64,000 bases of DNA from Tenrec ecaudatus (Eukaryota > Chordata > Mammalia > Afrosoricida > Tenrecidae): contig NC_134541.1 in the NCBI RefSeq assembly GCF_050624435.1, forward strand, positions 101,304,805-101,368,804, in the 5' to 3' direction. Below, in pieces: positions 44,385-57,199 of the stretch. The notes below the pieces were generated by a model, which did not search any database, was not told where the DNA came from, and saw only the letters and a program-made list of their open reading frames with translations. Made by a program: the position numbers and the translations under genes. Numbering within the stretch: the first letter of the stretch is position 1; every line of letters starts with the position of its first letter.

Positions 44385-44706
44385 TCCGCCGTTGCTGTTA
44401 AGTGCCTTCCAGAGGGTCCCGACCCTGTGCACAGAGCACCCAAGGCGGCCCAGCCATGGCCCTCCTCACAACTGCGAAGCCCGCCACTGCGGCAGCCACG
44501 GCGCCAGTCCGGTTCATTGAGGGTCTGTCTTTCTTTCACTGACCCTCCACTTTACCAAACGTGACGCTCTTTAAGGTCTGTGAGATGACGTCTGGCCATC
44601 CCTCCCTTCTGAGGAGCTTTATGGTTGTCCTTCTTCTAAGTCAGCTTGGCTTGTTCTGGTACTTTCAACATTCCGTGCCAACACCAGAATTCAGATGTGC
44701 CCACTC
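44385..44706 (-). mobile_element. RTE LINE fragment (antisense), internally deleted
   Basis: It begins near the 3' end ('cttgctgttaagtgccttcc'-like) and continues 'ggttcattgagggtctgtct', 'ccctccactttaccaaacgt', 'tgcttctaagtcagcttggc'-like and 'cgtgccaacaccagaattca'. The segment coding for the 'HVxRR...SLEK' part is deleted near 44570. Confidence 0.75.
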
Positions 44707-47700
44707 ATCTCCGGTCCTCGGCCCAGGTTTCATGGGCAGACTGACTGGCAGCCTGCCACACTGTGGGGCTGGCCTCTCACTGTGACCCTTGGCATTTCAA
44801 AGGCCAGCAGGCCCCCCACGGGATTCAGCAGACCTTCCAGGAGTGGGCTGTCCACGTCTGAGGGGCGCCTGGAGCCTTCTGATAGTTCCAGAGCTGATGT
44901 GTGGGTTCAGAACCACACAAGGCCTCTTCGCCCCCTTCCTGCCAGGGCTCCCAGCTTCGGGTTGAGATGGGAGGCTCATACGTGCACCTGCGCGGAGACC
45001 ACTCTTTGGGGGGCCGCATACACCTGCTCTTCACAGGCAGAACTGCGGTCTGGTGGGTCCAGGGTATTTCTTTGCCAGAGTTGAACGTGTGAGGCTGAAC
45101 GGTGTGAAAAAGCTGACTTCTGACGAGGGCCATCTGCTGGGGCTCTGCGGGCAGAGAGGGCAGCAGCCAGCTGGGTGGTCATATGAGCGCCTTTCCCAGT
45201 TCCCCTTTCACCAGGAGCAAGACTCCTGCTGTCATGTGGGTGCGCACCCGTGTTATTTCCGGCAGCCGGGAGTCAATGTTTCTTGTCCCACCATCAGCCT
45301 CTTCAACAGAATGCTTGGGAACGGATCTGGACATCGGGGGTGAGGTCCATGTCTTGATGGGAACCTCCTGGAACGGAGGGGGCGCTTTGCAGCCTTCGGG
45401 GCTTCTCAAAGGGCTTCTGCCTCACCTGCTTTCCTGCAAAGGCCAAAGTGAGCGCCCGCAACATCACAACCACCCTGGCTACCGCACTCATTTTGATTAA
45501 AAAAGTATTATTAATATTTCATCATGAAAGTATTGATTTCCTTTAACTCAGAGACTTAAAGTTTGCTGCATCCTTATGCATGATTTTATTATGTCTTGGG
45601 GCCAAATGTATTTTTTTTTTTTTGCCTTCCCCGACAGGAATGCTTTCCCTTTGATATAAGCCTGTCAGTAAGTGATTCCCAGAGCGCTGCCTGGCGGGCA
45701 ACTTGGAGGCCGGCATGGAGAGATGACTCCTAACCGTGCCCAGGGCGCCTCCCTGGCAGGTCAGACAGGACGGAAAATAGCAGAGATGGGAAGTGCCGAC
45801 CACCCCGGCCACGACCCTACAACTTGGAACGTCCTGCCAGGTGCCCAGGCTCTGAGCTCCCACGGATTGCTCCTCTGCCCTCTAGCCACGGCAGCTCTGC
45901 CTACCTCTGGCCCTGCTCCCCTCGGTCGGGACGACTGACATCAGTGCTGTGGCAGGGTCAGGGAGACAGGGTTTGCAGCCTGTCCAGGAAGCGGGCCTCG
46001 GGCAATAACTGGCAGAACTAAAGCAGTGCTCTGAAATGTTTAAATATTGAACATCCTCTCTCCTTCCTCCACATTTATTATTAACTGGGGCCCAGAGAGC
46101 GGTGTAAGTTCACTTCGCTTCTTCCCAGGAAGCTAGGGCACGGTGCTGGACAGGGCTGGGGCGAGCGCCGCAGGTGGGGCTGAGATTTAGGCTGCTGACT
46201 CTCTGCATCCTCCCTGGAATTTCTTTACGGTCAGCCTGTGCTGTGGACATGAATTCCTGGAAGTGTCTCAGCCTTGCCCTGACCTCTGGTGCCCCACCCC
46301 AGTGCAGTGATGAAGGCCCAAGTATTGACAGGCTCGGATCTCTTCCTCCCCCAAACAAAGGAGCCCTTGCGGTTGTCATGGGCCGGCGAGGAGCAGGGCA
46401 GTGCCACAAGATGGGGGACTATTGGAAGGGACAGTGGTCCCCTTGGCCTGGGGCAGGTGGACACCCACAGCCATCAGCTGCTAGACAGTTGGGGGACGGA
46501 GGGGCTGCTGGTGCCTCTGCTTGGGACAGATGAAAGACATCAGCCTGGGCCGAGTCTCATTTCCCGTGGAGCTGAACATTGGGGATCGGAAACAGAGCTC
46601 CAATCTTTGCAGAAACAAGCCTCTGCTTGGGAGCAAACCTAGAGAGGGGAAGGAGGTGGGGGAAGGATTCCGGTTCCGTGGACTTCTAGCTGGCCGAGCT
46701 GGTTACCAGCGGTCGTTTTTCCTGGGCTTTTATCTGTTCGAGTGAAATCGTCCCAAATGACCAGCCTGCTGCGTTCACTTTCCTCTAAAAGACAGCACTG
46801 CATTTGAGATCGATGCGTGCTCCTCCAGTGGGCGCTAAATTTATCCTTCCCTGCATCCTGCTCTCTGCTGGAGCTGGCCTGCTGCTTGCTGAGTTAGGCG
46901 TCTGTCTCTGGCGGGGGTTCACTCAGGCCCCTCCCACTCTCAGTGTCCTGCTGCCACGTCTCTCAGGTCCTTCTTCCCGCAGCCCTTGTCCATCGCCAGC
47001 ACCCACAGGTTATAGGTGGGGGCCCTCGAAACCCCCCGCAGTGGCTCTGTGCCAGTTCTTTGATCTCCTCAGGCAGCCAGGGCTGGTGGCGGCAGGGCTG
47101 CCTCCTGCTTTCCCACTCGCCTGGGGCAGAGAACTTGCTCCCCACATCCCCCCTTGGCTAGCTGCCCTGGGGTGACATGCCACTGACCATTTTTATGTAT
47201 GACGTGCCCTCACAGACACTGTGAGCAACCGTTCTCTTGGGCAGCAAGCCTGGGTGCACTCTCGTTCTCTGGCAGACCACCCCATAAAAGCAGCAATGGG
47301 GCTGGCAGAGAGCTGTGCTGGTGGGCAGCACTGCCCTGCAGCAGGTGTGTTCAGGGGGCATCCCTCTCTGCTTTCTGGAGGAGGGCGTTCCTAGGGGAAC
47401 TCGCTGTAAAGGAATACCTGGAAACACGGACAACGACTTTTTGCCAGAGGCTCCCACAATGTCCCCAAGGTGAGAGGCAGGCTAAGTCTCCGGGGCTGCT
47501 CCAGACACTGGATCCCAGGGATCTAGCAAGGGCGTTTCTGGGTAGGCTCGCGGCAGCACAGCGTGGCACAAGCCCCCTGACCCCACCACTCTGGGAGGGG
47601 CACAGGGACACACTAAGGACGCCCATGACCACCAAGATGGCCACACAGGGGGACACAACGCAGGCCTCCAAAGGAACATGAGAAACCTGCAGGGCGGACA

Positions 47701-49249
47701 CGGGCGGCACCTTGGGGACGGGGAACGCCAGTTACAAAGGAAAAAGGCAGCAAAGCGAGAAAGCACTGGCTTCCTGATCCCGAGCCCTCATGGCCAGCGG
47801 CCCCGGGGACTCCGACTCTCCTGGCATTAACAAGGCCGAGGGACATCTCTATTCTGTTACAGCCACCCAGGGACTTGGGCAGCTACAGCCACACACATGA
47901 CGTGTTCAGGGAACAGCATGTGTGTGGGGGGCACTTAAAGAGGTGCCCCGCCATCCCTCCCAACTAACTGCCTCACCCACAAACAGTTCAGGGCGGGTTT
48001 GGTTGCCAAGTGCATTTGGAAGAGAGCTTGTGGCTTCCAGGGATATGTGGTCAATCAGAACTGAAGCAAGGGGGTGGGGGGTCCCGTGCCAGGTCCCCGT
48101 GGAAAGCAGATGAACAGAGTGGGTCTGGCAGGTGACAAGCCCCCGCCAACGGCAGTGCTGTCCAGGGGAGGGGCTGGAGCAGTGGTCAGAGGGTCTTTAC
48201 TGTCATTTGTCCCAGAACAAAAAGGAAAAGCAAGCGCACGCATTTCTGAGGTCACTCACAAGGAGGCACAGAGAGAGAGGCTTAAAGAAGGGAGACAAGA
48301 CTCCCGGAGCTGTCTCTGGGTGGGGCTGCGCCCCTTCCTGCAGCTCTTTCACCCCCACCTATCAAAGCACTCGCGAGTCACACAATGGGTTTGCAGTAGC
48401 AGCCAAGCAGCCCCTTCCTGTCACCGCCAGCTCTTCCCCAGGGCTGGGGCCTCGCAGATGACCCTGTGTCCCCGCCAGCACACTCGCCGCCGCTCTGACT
48501 CGCCATCTCCCTGACTCTCATGCGTCGCTATTTCTCTGCCCTCGCTGGCCTGCGATTGCTTTGGGAGAGTTTATCATATTGAACTTTTATCCCTTTCCAG
48601 GAAACCTTATTCTTCCCCCTTCCCTTTCAATGAATAAATAATCAGGAGAGTACGTCTTTGGACAGAGGTTCATTGGCTTCCTCTGGGTCCCGCGGGGCCT
48701 GCAGTGAGGAGCCAGCCCACCACACAAGGAGAACATTCTGGCACACTTTCACGTGCCTCCGGCACGGGGGCGGGTGGGGGGGCTGAGCTCTGGTCAGGGA
48801 GTCCCAGCAGTGGGCGAGGTAGCAGAGGGACAGTATACGAGTCTGACTGGAGCAGAGCCACACGGACCCTGCTGCAAGGAGAGGCAGCGTGGGACAGCAC
48901 TCAACCTCCCTTCAAGCCCAGATTCACCACCGGCTGAGGCAAGAGGACTCCCCGAGGCCACTGCCCTCAGATACCCGTCAGGCTTTACGCTGAAATGATC
49001 CTTTGATCTCTTAGCGAAAAGCCAGACTGGGTCACCAAGAACATCACCGTGAGTAATGAACTTCTTTAAAAGAAGGAAAGGAAAAAGAAATGCACACGGG
49101 AAACCGAAAGGTCAAAACTTCCTCTAAAGTAAGAGGAGGCGGTAAGGGGAGGGGGACTAGAGTTCTGGAAATGAAGCAGCCAGGAGGGAATGGATGAAAA
49201 GACAGAGCGCCTGTGAAAGATGGAACCAGTCTCCCCGAGCAGTGTGTGT
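44707..49249. other. Repeat-poor DNA with AT-rich islands
   Basis: No young repeats or supported exons. AT-richer islands stand out from GC-rich surroundings at 45490-45620, 46020-46090, 46690-46860 and 48520-48650, and could be conserved noncoding elements. This is an impression from composition only. Confidence 0.3.
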
Positions 49250-49439
49250 GAAAGCCACTCCTGCCTTCCAGTTGGGTCCGACTCCTGGTGACCCTCCAGC
49301 ACCGAGGGAAGCTGCCCTTTTGGGTTTCTGAGATTTTAACTCTTTAGCTTCATCTTTCCCCCTGGGAGTGGCTGGTGAGTTTGAACTGCTGACCTTGTGG
49401 TTAGCACCTTCAGGAGTAACCTACGGCACCAGGGCTCAT
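49250..49439 (-). mobile_element. AfroSINE (antisense)
   Basis: 'cagttgggtccgactcctgg', 'gggtttctgagattttaact', 'ggctggtgagtttgaactgc' and 'tacggcaccagggctc' form a full-length antisense copy. Confidence 0.9.
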
Positions 49440-49444
49440 AGAAA

Positions 49445-50560
49445 TGGTCACATGGAAACCTAATGTGCAGTGTCAGTCTCACCTTGAACACAATAAACCC
49501 CAGAATTAAGTCCATCTGCCTATGGACAGCTGATCTTTGACAAAGGGCCCAAACTCATTCAGTGGGATGAAACCTTCTTGAACACACAGTGCTGGCAAAA
49601 CTGCATCACCAACTGCTGGGAAATCAAACAGGACCTATAGCTCTCACTAGATCCAAACAACAAGCTCAGAGGGACCAAAGACCTGAATGTAAACCTAAAC
49701 TATCAAGATCATCAAAGAGAAAAGAGGGGGGACTTCAGGGTGCTATCATCTGGCACCAATAGGAGGAGGCTTCAGAAAGTTTGTGGGAATGTGGATGAAA
49801 AGATAAAAGAATTTTGCCATGCACCTTATGAGGCTCCCTCGGACACTGAAAACAGAACTGAAAACCACACACGGCAGAAGGCAGTCTCGATCCCTGGGAC
49901 CGCCTATCAAGGGCATGTGTATGCGCATCAAGGCCGCACCCAAAAATCCACACACAAAAAAGGAGACCCACAGTTTGGGGGAATTGTTGGGCAACAACAT
50001 TACTGGACCAGGGACGAGTCTCTAAAACTTACAGGCAACTTCAGGGCTAGCAACAGAAATACAAGCAACTCGATCTGCAAGACGGGCAGAGGACATCCAC
50101 CACAGACATTTCACCTAAGAAGACATCTGGGTGACTGAAGAAGACAAGGCTGTTAGCCATCGAGATGCAAATCAGCACGACAGGGAGCTATCACCTCACT
50201 CCAGCGTTGCTAGCAAAGGTAAAAGACACCGCCAGAAAGCAACAGATGCTGGGGGGCGTGTGGGAAGGCTAGACCCCTCGCTCACTGCGGGGCGGCTGTG
50301 AAATCTCACCACCACCGACCATGGCAGGTGACGAGGCGCCTCTTTCCAACATTGAAAGTTGGAGTCCTTGGGGGCCCAGCGATCCCATTCCTGGGTGCAT
50401 ATCCTAGGTACATCGGAAGAGAGACCTGAACAGCTGGGAGCACACCCATGCTCATCCGTTTTCTGTAAGAGCCAACCTCAGTGCCCAGGGATGGAAGAAA
50501 CCAAGAAAACAATTCAAGAGAATGTTTAAAAAAGGAGAGCGAATGGAGGCAAGTGGGCGC
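49445..50560 (+). mobile_element. L1 ORF2 3' portion, degenerate
   Basis: The order of motifs matches the terminal part of mammalian L1 ORF2: 'gctgatctttgacaaagggc', 'cacacagtgctggcaaaact', 'ccaaagacctgaatgtaaa', 'gatgcaaatcagcacgacag', 'caacagatgctggggggcgt', 'gcgatcccattcctgggtgc' and 'acccatgctcatccg'. Reading frames are broken throughout, and one block near 49750-49950 is strongly altered. It is truncated before the 3' UTR, where an AfroSINE follows. Confidence 0.75.
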
Positions 50561-50599
50561 GTGTCTGGATCACAGCCGGCAGGGCTGTGTTACACACTG

Positions 50600-50910
50600 G
50601 CTGTATGACGGGGATACAGAAGCTCTGAGCTTTGGCATCCCAGGACTTAAGACGGGAGAAGCATCCCCGGTGACGCGCAGAGTGCACACATTGGCTGGAG
50701 GTTGGAATCCACCCAGAGGAAGCTGGGAAGGAAAGCCTGATGACTGGCTGCCCCAAACCCAGCCACGTGGAGCATCGGCCTAGTCTGCCCTGCCTGGCAG
50801 GTTTTCTACTCCCCAGAGAGTCACGGTCTCAGGAATGCAGGGGCAGTTCAGCTCTGCCCGACAGGGTCACTGCGAGTCGGAAATGACTGCATGGCAGTGA
50901 GTTTTGAGTT
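50600..50910 (+). mobile_element. AfroSINE with internal extra sequence
   Basis: Head ('ggaggttggaatccacccag'), body ('tttctactccccagagagtc') and tail ('cgagtcggaaatgactgcat') are present, but they are spread over 310 bp instead of about 200. An internal duplication or small insertion lies near 50740-50800. Confidence 0.7.
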
Positions 50911-51029
50911 CTGGTGTGTCCTGTGGGGTCAGCACTGGCTCACTGGGAATTTGCACTGATAATTCCAGGGACGACAGACACGTCATTTGTTGTTGTGAAG
51001 AATACTCAAAACTGCTTTGCCTAGTTGCT

Positions 51030-51215
51030 TAAATCTAAAAATCACTGCCACTGTGTCAATACCAACTCATAGTGACCCTATAGGGCAGGATAGAACTGCC
51101 CCTGTGGGTTTCTGAGACTGCAACTCCTTACGGGAATAGAAAGCAGAAGAGCAGCTGATGGTTTTGAACTGCTGGCCTTGTGGTTAACAGTCTAACACAT
51201 AACCACTGTGCTGGT
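51030..51215 (-). mobile_element. AfroSINE (antisense)
   Basis: 'caactcatagtgaccctata', 'gaactgcccctgtgggtttc', 'gatggttttgaactgctggc' and 'aacacataaccactgtgc' in complete antisense order. Confidence 0.9.
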
Positions 51216-51924
51216 ATGTGCTAACTGCTAAATGAGAGGTGGCTGCTCAGTTCCAAGGGTCCCTGGGTGGTGCGTGGACCCCCAAAACATGACTAGCTCC
51301 TGCCTGATGAAAAGCCGAGCAGACTAGCCCCTAATTCTCTCCCAGGAGTACCATGGGGCACAGGGGGACTGTATTTTTTTCAAAGTCACAGGAGGGAGCC
51401 AGACTAAGCCACTGGGGCTTCACATCCCAGAACAAGGCAGTGAGTCCCAGAGCGACAAGCAGGTGCAGCCGACCTGGGTCAGATCGCGCATGTGTAGCCC
51501 AGAGCTGCAGCAGGCACTCCGAGCAGCGATGCTAATGCCTTCCCTCCTTCCCAGCAGTCTCGCTTCTGAGGCCAGACCACAAGCAACAGAGATGTCTGGA
51601 AAGGTACAAAATGCAAACTTATCTCACAGTTTACAGGAAAGGGATCAGGAGGCGATTTTACCAGCAGGAGGATAATCCCTACCCCGCTTCAAAGTCAAAA
51701 AGAGATTAAAAATGGCAAGTTTGGTGCAGAGGAGGATTGCCAGGTGAGTCTGGACTGCACCAGGGTTTCCAGATGGCCCACCGCCCTGCTCACATGAGGA
51801 AACTGTTGCTTCAGTCTGGCTGCTTCAGAACTCAAGGCGGACACAAATCCAACAGGCTGGTCTTCACACAGAGATGGCAGCTTTGTGATAAGAAGATTGG
51901 TTCAACATGCGTTTAAAAAAAACA
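51216..51924. other. Unassigned DNA between repeats
   Basis: No repeat or exon was recognised in this stretch. Confidence 0.3.
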
Positions 51925-52720
51925 ACAACCCGGAACAACAAGTGATCTAAAATCGATGGGGAGGAGGGTGTAGGATGCCTGGTAGGGTTTGGTCAAGGGC
52001 AACATAACCAAGAGGAATTACTTGGAACTAGAGGAAAGAACTAGGAGGCAAAGGCATTCATAGAGGTCTAAATACAGGCATGTAAATATATTTTTACATA
52101 ATGATAGGGAAATAGATCTCTCTCTATATTTATATGTTAAGTATCAAGGTAGCAGATGGACACTGGGCCTCCACTCAAGTACTCCCTCCACGCAAGAACA
52201 CTTTGTTCTATAGCCTGGCATTCCGTGATGGTCACCTCCCAGATGAGATCTCTGAAGACAAAATGGGTACATAACAAATGTGGTGAAGAAGGCTGATGGT
52301 GCCTGGCTATCAAAAGATATAGCATCTAGGGTCTTAAAGGCTTGAAGATAAACAAGCAGCCATCTAGCTGAGAAGCAACAAAGTTCACATGGAAGAAGCA
52401 CACCAGCCTGTGTAATCTTGAGGTGTCGATGAGACCAGATATCAGGCATCCAAGACACAGACAAAAAATCTTATCAATGTGAATGAGGGAGAGTGCAGAG
52501 TGGAGACCCAAAGCCCATCTGTAGACAGTTGGACATCCCCTTACAGAAGGGTCACAGGAAGAGATGAGCCAGTCAGGGTGCAGTATAGCACCGATGAAAC
52601 ATACAATTTTCCTCTAGTTATTTGATGCTTCCTCCCCTTGACTATCATGGCCCCAATTCTATCTTGCAAATCCGGCTAGACCAGAGCATGTTCATGGGTA
52701 CAGATAAGAGATAGAAACAC
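51925..52720 (+). mobile_element. L1 3' UTR, first part of an interrupted copy
   Basis: It starts near 'caacaagtgatctaaaatcg' and runs colinear with 53400-54235 ('ggtgcctggctatcaaaaga', 'gaagataaacaagcagccat', 'cacaccagcctgtgtaatc'). It stops abruptly at 'agaaacac' (52713-52720). The missing continuation is found at 54621-54998, after a younger L1 insertion. Confidence 0.8.
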
Positions 52721-54620
52721 ACCCTCTCCACAGAAAAAGTTATTTCAGAGGACGGCACTGAAGCTCAAGCTCAAGGAGAGGGACATGTCTCATCAGAGCA
52801 CACGGTAGCAAATGAAGGGGGAGGAAGAGAGAGTGGAGCACATGCTGGCCCACCAATCCTTGATGACGACATTCCCACTCAGAGAATGAGACACAGCATC
52901 CCTCACTGATCCATAGCCCTACAGGGGACAACACTAGAGACACAGTGTGGGAATTGCGCCTGGTCTGATCCCACCACACCGAGGCAAAACACTAAGGGCA
53001 TGCAACAGAACAGCAAGGGGAACAGAGCAACCAAGTCCCCAGGGAATACCAGAAATACACTTTGGTGCCAGAGGTTGGCGCCCCATCAGACTCAACCAGA
53101 AAACACTCCTAAAGGCCAACAAACAGTTCCTGAACTCACTACAAGCTTTGCTCTTTTGTTGTTGTGTTGTTTGTTTTGTCATTGGCTTTTTGTTATTGTT
53201 GTTGTTCTGTTTTCTTTTGTTGCTTGGTTTTGCTCCGTCTTGTTTTTGCGCATGTTATTATCTCTGCAGGTCTGTCTAAATAAGATAGGCTGGATGAACA
53301 ATCTGGAGGAGAAAACACAGAACTGACACTTCTGGGGGGACATGGGAGAGGGTGAGATTAGGGGAAAGGAAGTGGTGTTAACAAACCCAGGGACAAGGGA
53401 AAAACAAGTGATCCAAATCGGTGGTGAGGAGGGTGTAGGAGGCCTGGTAGGGCGTGACCAAGAGTAATGTAACCAAGAGGAATGACTGAAACCCAAATGA
53501 AGGCTGAGCATGATGGTGGGACAAGAGGAAAGTCAAAAGAAATAGAGGAAAGAACTAGGAGGTAAAGGGCATTTGTAGAGGTCTAAATAAAAGCATGTAC
53601 ACATGTAAATATGTTTATATATGAGGATGGGGAAATAGATCATATGCATATATTTATAGGTTTAGTATTAAGGTAGCAGAAGGAAATTGGGCCTCCACTC
53701 AAGTACTCCCTCAATGCAAGGATACTTTGGTTCCATTAAACTGGCATTCCATGATGCTCACCTCCCTGATACGATCACTGAAGACAAATGGGTACATAAG
53801 CAAATGTGCTGAAGAAAGCTGATGGTGCCTGGCTATCAAAAGATCTAGCATCTGGTGTCTTAGAAGCTTGAAGGTAAACAAGTGGCCATCTAGCTCGGAA
53901 GCAACAAAGCCCACATGGAAGAAGTACACCAGCCTGTGTGATCACGAGGTATCAAAGCGATCAGGTATCAGGCATCAAAGAACAAAAAATCATATCATTG
54001 TGAATGAGGGAGAGTTATGAGTGGGGACCCAAAGCCCATCTGTAGGCAACTGGACACCCCCTTACAGAAGGGTCATGGGGAGGTGACGAGCCAGTCAGGG
54101 TGCAGTATAACAACGATGAAACATACAACTTTCCTCTAGTTCTTAAATGCTTCCTTCCCACCCACTAACATAATCCCAATTCTACCTTACAAATCTGGCT
54201 AGACCAGAGGATGTACACTGGTACAGACAGGAACTGGAAATACAGGGAATCCAGGATGGATGATCCCTTCAGGACCAGTGGTGAGGGTGGCAATACTGGG
54301 AGGATTGGGGAAGGGTGGGATAGAGAGGGAATCAATTACAAGGATCTATATATAACCTCCTCCCTGGAGGACAGACAACAGAAAAATGGGTGAAGGGAGA
54401 CATTGGACAGTGTAAGATATGACAACACAATAATTTATAAATTATCAAGGGTTCATGAGGGAGGGGGGAGTGCGGAGGGAAGGGGAAAATGAGGGGTTGA
54501 TGCCAGGGACTTATGTGGAGAACAAATGTTTTGAGAATGATGAGGGTAATGAATGTACAAATGTGCTTTATACAACTGATGTATACGAGTCCCCAATAAA
54601 ATGATTAAAAACAAAAGAAA
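52721..54620 (+). mobile_element. 5'-truncated L1 inserted in an older L1
   Basis: A 1.9 kb insertion begins at 'accctctccacag' and contains an extended L1 3' UTR. It includes a T/G-rich tract at 53155-53260 and the usual distal 3' UTR, ending 'ccccaataaaatgattaaaa' plus an A-rich tail. It is flanked by 'gaaacac' on both sides (52714-52720 and 54624-54630), a probable target-site duplication. No ORF2 is retained. Confidence 0.8.
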
Positions 54621-54998
54621 GCTGAAACACAGCGAATTGAGGACAGATAAACCCCTCAGGACCAATAAGGAGAGTAGCGATATGGGAACCAACCACAATG
54701 ATCTACATATAACCCCCTCCCTGGGGGAGGGAAAACAGAAAATTGGGTGAAGGGAAACACTGGTCAGTATAAGACATGAAAAAATAATGATTCATAAATT
54801 ATCAAAGGGTTGTGCGGGAGGGTGGGGGATGGAGGGGGGAAAAGGAGGAGCTGATACCAAGGGCTTAAGTAGAAAAAAATGTTTTGAAAATGATGATGGC
54901 AACAAATGTACAGATGTGCTTGACACAATGTATGTAAATATAGATTGTGATGAGTCGGATGAGCCCCCAATAAAATAATTTTTTAAAAAAACCCCAAA
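54621..54998 (+). mobile_element. L1 3' end, second part of the interrupted copy
   Basis: It continues the older element from 'gaaacacagcgaattgagga' through 'tataaccccctccctggggg' to 'ccccaataaaataatttttt' and an A-rich tail. Together with 51925-52720 it makes one continuous 3' UTR. Confidence 0.8.
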
Positions 54999-55024
54999 GC
55001 GCACACCTGCTTTATGTTATGGGG

Positions 55025-55235
55025 GAAGCACACCTAGAGAAGGACCCATGCTTGGTGGAGGGTCAGTGAAACAGAGGAAGACCTTCAATGGATGGACACA
55101 GGGGCGCAACAGTGGGCTCAAACTGACAACTGTGAGGATGGAGGGGGACGGGGCAGTGTTTCATTCTGCTGTGCATGGGCTCACTGGCTGGGAGCTGGAA
55201 CCACACAGGGCACCGAACCACCACGAGTCACCCCT
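55025..55235 (+). mobile_element. RTE LINE 3' fragment
   Basis: 'gagaaggacccatgcttggt', 'ggtcagtgaaacagaggaag', 'cagtgggctcaaactgacaa' and 'gggcagtgtttcattctgct' form a sense RTE 3' end with frame breaks. Confidence 0.85.
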
Positions 55236-55395
55236 GTGGCCTCCACTCAGGGTGTGACAAGTCCTGGGTCTGCAGCACAGTCAGGGTGTGCACCCATGGC
55301 AATGAGTTTCAAGACACTCTCTTGCAACTGGTTATGATTACAACACACATAAAGGACTTGCAAACCTATTTACCCATAGCTATGTCCATTCAACG

Positions 55396-55585
55396 GGGCC
55401 CTGGTGGTACAGTGGGCTGCTAACCGAAAAGTCAGTGGTTCAAAACCACCAGCTGCACCGCAGGAGAAAGACGAGGCTTCTACTTCCATCAAGGTTTACA
55501 GGCTCAGAAACGCAGAGGCAGCTCTATTCTGCCCTATAGGGCTGCTCTGAGTCGGAACTGACTGGATAGCAGTGAATTTTGAGTT
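55396..55585 (+). mobile_element. AfroSINE, well preserved
   Basis: This is the clearest copy in the window: 'ggggccctggtggtacagtg', 'gctaaccgaaaagtcagtgg', 'accagctgcaccgcaggaga', 'ctctattctgccctataggg' and 'gagtcggaactgactggata'. Confidence 0.95.
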
Positions 55586-55889
55586 TGATGTGTCAACTGA
55601 GCTTATACCCTGGTTGTTATAATTTGAATTATCCACCTCCCTCCAATCTGTGTTGTAAGTCCTGGCCTCTATGCCCAGGCTTGGGACCCGATCTGGGCCG
55701 GGTTGCCCATAAAGGGAATGAGGCAGGAGTACGGGAGGGTGTATCTTGAGTCAGTTTGGTCGGAGACAGAAGAGAAAGGAACCAGCAGTGCCCAGATGGG
55801 GACCGAGTAACCACCCAGGAGCAGGAGGAAGAGACAAGGACCTTTCTCCAGCGCTGACAGCGGGAGGAAGCGTGCCTTGGAGCCGGGGC

Positions 55890-56165
55890 TTTAAGCTGGG
55901 ACTTCCAGTCCCCTGAGCGTACTTGGGCCATGCTGCCAGGAGAGACCAGTCCCAGGAGAAGGACATCGTGCATGCTCGGTAAAGTAGAAGGACAGTGAAA
56001 CAGAGGAAGACCTTTAGAGAGGTGGACTGGCACTCTGGCTGTAACAGTGGGCTCAAGCAGCAGCGGGGAGGACGGTGCAGGGCTGGGCCGAGTGCTGATC
56101 TGTTGTCCACAGGTTGCCGTGAGTCAGAACCGACCCAACAGCACTTAACAAGTAACAACGCTGTG
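55890..56165 (+). mobile_element. RTE LINE 3' fragment
   Basis: 'cagtcccaggagaaggacat', 'gtgaaacagaggaagacctt', 'aacagtgggctcaagcagca' and 'cgtgagtcagaaccgaccca', ending 'gcacttaacaagtaacaac'. The CAA-type tail is intact. Confidence 0.85.
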
Positions 56166-56631
56166 AGAGCAGACGTGTTTCGTTAGTGCTGCCTCCTGGG
56201 ACAATTCTGCACGAACAGCACCGGAGAACCAAGGGTGTAAGGTAGTGGAGGCGGAGGGACTTCAAGTTGGGGGGGGCTATGGGTCACAGTCTGACCTGGC
56301 CTTGCAGTCCTCGGAACAGGCGGGCAGAGACACCTTGGCCCGGGCCGCAGGCTGGGCAGAGTGTGCACTTGAGGGACCGTCTCTTAGTTGGAAAGAGTAG
56401 GTGGCTTCAAGCATGTACTCTCGACAGCAGCCTCAGACTGAGTTCATTCTTTGGGCCAAGGCCAAAAGCATGGAGGCTTCCCAGTGCCACCTACTCTCTG
56501 ATAGCCCACGGCCCTCTGACAGGCACAGCCATTGGAGAGAGCTGGAGGTCCAGGGAAAACAGCCCAGTGGAGGCATGGCCTGGGGGATTGTGCAGCTGCC
56601 CAGCTGAGCCTTCCTGGGGCTCCCTCAGTAC

Positions 56632-56676
56632 CTGAGCCCCAACTGAACATCTGCCACATCTCCCCCACCCTGGACT
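56632..56676 (-). CDS. Small exon candidate, unidentified
   Basis: 45 nt on the minus strand between a good acceptor ('tgtctcctctacag') and a donor 'gtactg'. With phase 1 entry it encodes ESRVGEMWQMFSWGS, and it would follow the exon at 57200-57306 in frame. Short exons of this kind arise often by chance, so the support is the splice signals plus phase only. Confidence 0.25.
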
Positions 56677-57199
56677 CTGTAGAGGAGACAATGAATCCTG
56701 TGTATACCTCGATGGGGCTGGAAGCACCGAGGAGTCCTACAGATGGGAGCTGAAAGTCCACCTCACCTCGCCCTGACTCCTGACACGGGACTGCTGCACC
56801 TGCTGTTCCCTGCCTGGAACATTGCGTCACCTCCTCCTCCTGTCAGCCTCCCCTGGCCCCCTGAAGCAGGTGCCCCTGGATGAACTGAAGCCTGCTGCCT
56901 CAGGGGCAGGTCCCGCAGGCCTTGTTGGATCTGGCCATCAGCCCAGCCACAGGCATGTGCTGACACCTGGGAGGGCGGCCCAGGGCCACTACTGAGCAGA
57001 GGGCATGGAGACACATACAAGCGGGGTGTGAGCAGGTGCCATCTGTGGATGGCCAACAGGACAGGTGGCAGAGTCCAGAGCACCGACTGGAAGAACTGAG
57101 AGGAGCGGGGCGAGCTGCACCCCTGGGCGAGACCGAGGGCAGCTGCTCCAGCACCAGGACGCTGATCCCCACAGTGCCGGCCCAGGCCACTGTCCTCAC

